64,000 bases of DNA from Pseudomonas asplenii (GTDB lineage: Bacteria; Pseudomonadota; Gammaproteobacteria; Pseudomonadales; Pseudomonadaceae): assembly GCF_900105475.1 (NCBI RefSeq), contig NZ_LT629777.1, positions 4,216,001 through 4,280,000 of the forward strand. Reading direction: 5' to 3'. A program made the translations under genes and the position numbers. Positions 60,424 to 64,000 of the stretch are shown in pieces; within the stretch, counting starts at the first letter, position 1, and every line of letters starts with the position of its first letter. The notes beneath the pieces were generated by a model. It did no database searches, was not told the origin of the DNA, and was given only the letters and a program-made list of their open reading frames with translations.

Positions 60424-62103
60424 ATGCCCATGCCGATCACCTTGTTGTCTGCCCGTCCCTCCGGGCGCCCACGCGCCTGGCTCAACCTGTTGGGGCTGAC
60501 GTCCCTCAGTTGTCTGTTATTGCTGCTCGACGATTTTCTGCAACAACGCTTCACCACGAACAACCGGGCCGAGCTGGAACTGGCCTATGTCGTGACCCTG
60601 TGGCTGTTCAGCGCTGCGCTCTGGTTGTGCAACCTGCGTTATGTCGTGCTGGTGATCCTGCTGCTGTTTGCCGGGATGCAACTGCTGCAGTTGGGCAACA
60701 TCAGCTTTTTCGGCGAGCCCTTGAGTGCTATCGACCTGAAAGCCATGAGCGGCGACCTGGGTGAGGTGCGGGCCGGTGCCTGGTATGGTCTGGCAACGCA
60801 TTGGCCGGTGCTGCTGTGCGTCGCGTTGCCCTATGGTGCGCTGATTTACCTGCACCTGAAGTTGCCGGGACGGGTCGATCTGCCTGCAAGCCGCTGGGCT
60901 CTGCTGCTGATTGCCGTGGTGCTGTTGTCCAAGCCTTATCGGGCCACCTACCGCAACCTTGATGCCTTTGTCCCGAGCGCCAGTCGTAGCGCGTTGCACA
61001 ACAGTCTCAACACGTTTTCGGCGTGGTCGGTACGCCTGGCCTTCCGGGCCGAGACGGTGTTGCCGGCGGCGCCGTTCAAACCCTATCAACTGACCACGAT
61101 CCCCAGCACTGCCAAGCATGTCTGGCTGGTGGTGGCCGACTCCTTGCGCAGTGACCGTCTCGGTGTGTTCGGTTATGAACGCGATACCACGCCGCAGCTC
61201 GGCCAATACCTGGAGCAGCATCCGAGCGCTCTGGTCCGTCCGGGCATTGCCGCCGGCGTTGCCACCGATGTCAGCCTGCCGTATCTGCTCAACCCGATCC
61301 GCGAACCGGGCCAGGACCGCCTGTTGCGCACGGGTGAAAACAGCCTGTTCCGTCTGGCCCAGGCGGCGGGATTTCGTACCTATTGGCTGTCGTCCCAGGA
61401 GTCCAAGTTGCTGGCGAACCTGGGCAGTCGCTATATGGATGTGTCGATTACCCGAGAGGACCATCCGTTGCGTTTCCTTCAGCGCCAGGACCGCGCGCTG
61501 CTGGAGGTGCTCGACCAGCAGCGCTGGGGCCCGCGCAACTTCGTGGTGCTGAACCTGCGCACCGCGCACCTGCCGTATGCGAACAACTATCGGCATGAGC
61601 GCCAGGCGATGCCCTGGCCGGACAGTGGCAGCGGTGGACAGGCCAACGCCTATGACAACTCCATCCATTACCTGGATTCGCTATTGGCGCAGGTCGTCGA
61701 GGATTTTGAAAAACTCGAGGGCGAGCGCTACCTGATCATCACCGGCGACCATGGCCAGCGCTTGGGCGAGGACGGCCAGTGGGGGCATAACGACCTGGTA
61801 CCGCAGGTCAGCGATGTGCCGATGATCGTCGTGACCCGCGAGGCGCCGCGGGCGGCGCTGGATGAGCTGGCCGCCGAGCGCTGGGTCAGCCACTACGAGG
61901 CGGGGCGCTGGCTGGCTGCGCGCCTGGGCACGCGCATCGACAATCCCAACCAGCGAGGCAACGAGTACTTCGTCCACGGCAAGCTGCTGTTCGGCGACAA
62001 CTTCATCCAACGGGTCTGCGAGTCGCCCACGGGCCTGGTTCACCAGCCACCGCAGCAGCTCAGCCAGCTGTTGCCGAGCCTGCCGCAAGCGCCCTGTGGC
62101 TGA
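60424..62103 (+). CDS. Membrane-anchored sulfatase-fold transferase (phosphoethanolamine transferase / LTA-synthase-like)
   Basis: 559 residues: about five N-terminal membrane helices (LNLLGLTSLSCLLLLLDDF, AYVVTLWLFSAALWLCNLRY, and so on, to about residue 175), then a periplasmic alkaline-phosphatase-fold domain. Family landmarks are GYERDTTPQL, RTAHLPY, and the metal-site DHGQRLGEDG..WGHND. The usual nucleophile segment GET/GES reads ADS (VADSLRSDR, Ser240), so metal ligand and nucleophile would be Asp239 and Ser240. Such enzymes move a phosphoethanolamine or glycerol-phosphate head group onto lipid A or glycans. A second ATG at 60430 has better spacing from GCGGA. It is divergent from the two-component system, as is common for lipid A modification genes. 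Confidence 0.85.
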   Translation: MPMPITLLSARPSGRPRAWLNLLGLTSLSCLLLLLDDFLQQRFTTNNRAELELAYVVTLWLFSAALWLCNLRYVVLVILLLFAGMQLLQLGNISFFGEPLSAIDLKAMSGDLGEVRAGAWYGLATHWPVLLCVALPYGALIYLHLKLPGRVDLPASRWALLLIAVVLLSKPYRATYRNLDAFVPSASRSALHNSLNTFSAWSVRLAFRAETVLPAAPFKPYQLTTIPSTAKHVWLVVADSLRSDRLGVFGYERDTTPQLGQYLEQHPSALVRPGIAAGVATDVSLPYLLNPIREPGQDRLLRTGENSLFRLAQAAGFRTYWLSSQESKLLANLGSRYMDVSITREDHPLRFLQRQDRALLEVLDQQRWGPRNFVVLNLRTAHLPYANNYRHERQAMPWPDSGSGGQANAYDNSIHYLDSLLAQVVEDFEKLEGERYLIITGDHGQRLGEDGQWGHNDLVPQVSDVPMIVVTREAPRAALDELAAERWVSHYEAGRWLAARLGTRIDNPNQRGNEYFVHGKLLFGDNFIQRVCESPTGLVHQPPQQLSQLLPSLPQAPCG

Positions 62104-62187
62104 GGCTCTTTATCGCCCGGAAACGACCTGAGAGCGCCCTGTTTGCAGGCATTTTTACAAAAAGACTTGGTTTATGGATATAACACT

Positions 62188-62206
62188 AATTAGAATCAGT
62201 CTCATT
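62188..62206. promoter_or_regulatory. Fur-box-like site upstream of the FecI-type sigma factor gene
   Basis: On the minus strand the site reads AATGAGACTGATTCTAATT, close to the 19-base Fur consensus with its AATGAGAAT..ATTCTCATT symmetry. It lies 27 bases before the sigma factor start, as expected for iron repression. Confidence 0.75.
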
Positions 62207-62232
62207 TGAAACTCTCGCTCAGGTTCTCTCCC

Positions 62233-62742
62233 ATGATTGAAGCCGCGACGCCAACCGAGCAAACCCTCTACACGCTGTACCGCGATCACAGCAGCTGGCT
62301 GGAAAGCTGGCTGCGGCGGCGCATGGGCAACGCCTGGGATGCTGCCGACCTGAGCCAGGACACCTTCCTGCGGGTGCTGTCCAGCGCGCAGCCGCTGGTT
62401 GACCTGCGTGAGCCACGGGCGTTCCTGCTGACGGTCGGCAAGCGCCTGCTGAGCAACTTCTACACTCGCCGCAGTCTGGAGCAGGCCTATCTGGATGCCT
62501 TGGCGCAACTGCCCGAGGCCTGCGTGCCGTCGCCGGAGCAGCGCTGGGTGTTACTGGAAACCCTGCAGGCGCTGGACGAGCTGCTCGATGGCATGCCGGC
62601 CGTGGTGCGCCGCGCCTTTCTCTGGAGCCAGCTCGAAGGGCTGGGCTATCGCGAGATTGCCGAGCGCCTGCAGGTCTCGGAACGCACGGTCAAACGCTAC
62701 ATGGCCCAGGCCTATGAGCACTGCCTGCTGGTGGAGCTTTGA
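62233..62742 (+). CDS. FecI-type ECF RNA polymerase sigma factor
   Basis: 169 residues from the ATG at 62233 (MIEAATPTEQ); the frame extends to a TTG at 62206, but this overlaps the Fur-box-like site. Region 2 (TLYRDHSSWLESWLRRR, AWDAADLSQDTFLRVL) and region 4 (EGLGYREIAERLQVSERTVKRYMAQA) are both clear. The length fits iron-starvation sigma factors. It is followed by fecR (TGATG overlap) and a TonB-dependent receptor, forming a cell-surface signalling unit that turns on receptor synthesis when a siderophore or haem-like ligand binds. Fur should repress it in iron-rich conditions. Confidence 0.95.
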   Translation: MIEAATPTEQTLYTLYRDHSSWLESWLRRRMGNAWDAADLSQDTFLRVLSSAQPLVDLREPRAFLLTVGKRLLSNFYTRRSLEQAYLDALAQLPEACVPSPEQRWVLLETLQALDELLDGMPAVVRRAFLWSQLEGLGYREIAERLQVSERTVKRYMAQAYEHCLLVEL

Positions 62743-63704
62743 TGCATCCCGGCGTCAAGCCCGAGGCCCGTGCCGTGGCCCGCGCTGCAGGACAATGGCT
62801 GGCATTGATGGAGTCGGGCGCGGCCAACGACGACGATCGTCGCAAGTTGCAGCACTGGCGTGAAAGCAGCAGCGCCCATGAATCCGCCTGGCAGAAGGCG
62901 CAACAGTTGCGCCAGCGTTTTTCCGGCCTGCCCACGGCGTTGGCCATGGCCACCCTGGATCGTCCCGATCCGGGCCGGCGCGCTGTCCTCAAGCGCGCCC
63001 TCGGCGTGGCCGCGCTGGTGCCGGCGGCCTGGCTGATCGGTCGGCAGTTGCCCCTGGATGTCTGGCGGGCCGACCTGCAGACCGCCACCGGCGAGCGCCG
63101 GCGCATCCCCTTGGCGGACGGCAGCACCCTACAACTCAACACCGCCAGCGCCGTGAATGTCGACATGAAGGCCCGGCTGCTGACCCTGGTGCGCGGCGAA
63201 ATGGCCCTCAAGGTTCCGGGCAGCGGCGCCCTGACCATCCAGGCGCCGTACGGGCGTATCGTCGTCAGCCGCAGCGAAGTCTGCGTACGTCTCAATGCCG
63301 AGGACTGCCGGGTGTCGGTCGTCAGCGGTTCGGTGCAGTTACAGCCGTTGCACGGTCCGCTCCTGTCGCTGGGCGAGGGCCAGGAGGTCAGCCTGCGCGC
63401 CTCCGGCGCGGGCTCGGTCGGTCGATTCGACGGGCAATTGCCGGGCTGGCGCGACGGCGTGCTCATGGCGCAGAACCAGCCGTTGGGCGACTTCCTGCGC
63501 GAACTGGGTCGCTATCGCAGCGGCCTGCTGCGCTGGGATCCGGCGCTGGAAAGGCTGCGCTTGACCGGCAGCTTCCGGCTCGACAACACCGACCGCATCC
63601 TTGAGCTGCTGACTGCCAGTCTGCCCTTGGATGTGCACATGCGCACGCGTTATTGGGTCACCCTGGCGCCTCGCAAAAAAGCCGCGGAAAAAAATAGTGC
63701 CTGA
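62742..63704 (+). CDS. FecR-type anti-sigma regulator
   Basis: 320 residues from the ATG at 62742, which overlaps the sigma factor stop (TGATG). The N-terminal cytoplasmic segment (AAGQWLALMESGAANDDDRRKLQHWRESS in parts) binds the sigma factor. A single membrane helix follows at about 84-105 (LGVAALVPAAWLIG). Then comes the periplasmic FecR domain (TGERRRIPLADGSTLQLNTASAV, LVRGEMALKV) and a C-terminal STN-like part that meets the receptor. It passes the signal from the receptor at 63773 to the sigma factor. Confidence 0.95.
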   Translation: MHPGVKPEARAVARAAGQWLALMESGAANDDDRRKLQHWRESSSAHESAWQKAQQLRQRFSGLPTALAMATLDRPDPGRRAVLKRALGVAALVPAAWLIGRQLPLDVWRADLQTATGERRRIPLADGSTLQLNTASAVNVDMKARLLTLVRGEMALKVPGSGALTIQAPYGRIVVSRSEVCVRLNAEDCRVSVVSGSVQLQPLHGPLLSLGEGQEVSLRASGAGSVGRFDGQLPGWRDGVLMAQNQPLGDFLRELGRYRSGLLRWDPALERLRLTGSFRLDNTDRILELLTASLPLDVHMRTRYWVTLAPRKKAAEKNSA

Positions 63705-63772
63705 AGGCTGTCCCTTTTTTTCACCTCGCCGGTCATTCCAGGTAAGTGAACAAAATACGAGAGCTTTCTCCC

Positions 63773-64000
63773 ATGTCTGCAGTACCCCGTTTGCGTCCCT
63801 TGTTGCGTTTCGGCCTTGTGCTGAGTCTCAGTTCCACGCCATTGCTGGCTCTGCCCGCCTGGGCGGAGAGCGGTGCGCGCCGCAGCTACGAGGTCCCGGC
63901 CGGCAGCCTCGGCGCGGCCCTGACCCGTTTCGCCGGACTGGCGGGGGTCAACCTGTCGGTCGATCCGGCGCTGGTCAGCGGGCACGACAGCAATGGCCTG
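63773..64000 (+). CDS. TonB-dependent outer-membrane receptor with signalling domain (5' part only)
   Basis: The first 76 residues are in the window; the gene runs off the right edge. A signal peptide (LLRFGLVLSLSSTPLLALPAWA) is followed by the start of an STN domain (YEVPAGSLGAALTRFAGLAG, VNLSVDPALVSG), the extra N-terminal domain of receptors that signal to a FecR protein. Its position behind fecI-fecR confirms a transducing receptor, probably for a ferri-siderophore or haem. The ligand cannot be told from this part. Confidence 0.92.
   Translation, partial: MSAVPRLRPLLRFGLVLSLSSTPLLALPAWAESGARRSYEVPAGSLGAALTRFAGLAGVNLSVDPALVSGHDSNGL

Overview
The window reads as chromosomal DNA of a fluorescent Pseudomonas (P. 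putida / P. fluorescens type): GC-rich coding sequence, a very large lipopeptide synthetase locus flanked by LuxR-type regulators and followed by MacA/MacB-like export genes, plus typical Pseudomonas accessory genes (FecI/FecR/TonB receptor signalling, EamA exporter, MocR regulator, YfcF-type glutathione transferase).

About 45 kb (1297-45191) is one non-ribosomal peptide synthetase operon of three genes with 2, 7 and 4 modules. Reading the adenylation-domain specificity codes by eye gives a predicted 13-residue lipopeptide: Leu-Glu | Leu-Val-Gln-Ser-Val-Leu-Ser | Leu-Leu-Ser-Val(or Ile). The first module has a starter-type condensation domain (fatty acyl start) and the third protein ends in two thioesterases (release, probably by cyclisation). 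The order of residues 1-10 and 12 follows putisolvin (12 residues), but a thirteenth Val/Ile module is present, giving an entolysin-like end (Ser-Leu-Leu-Ser-Val/Ile). A truncated LuxR gene lies divergently upstream (1-781), a second LuxR gene lies convergently downstream (48396-49139), and macA/macB-like genes (45248-48357) should export the product.

From 49291 on, ordinary genes resume: yfcF; then a leftward four-gene group (49945-52990) with a periplasmic C39 'double-glycine' peptidase, an outer-membrane beta-barrel protein, an AT-richer hypothetical protein and a small exported protein. The small protein carries a near-perfect double-glycine-type leader motif directly after its Sec signal peptide. 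That pairing is the best candidate in the window for an undescribed processing/secretion system.

The right end holds an EamA exporter divergent from a MocR/PdxR-type regulator, several hypothetical envelope proteins, a two-component system (58253-60279) divergent from an alkaline-phosphatase-fold transferase (phosphoethanolamine transferase or LTA-synthase type), and an iron-regulated ECF sigma factor / anti-sigma factor / TonB receptor set behind a Fur-box-like site. No tRNA, rRNA, insertion sequence, integrase or CRISPR array was seen.
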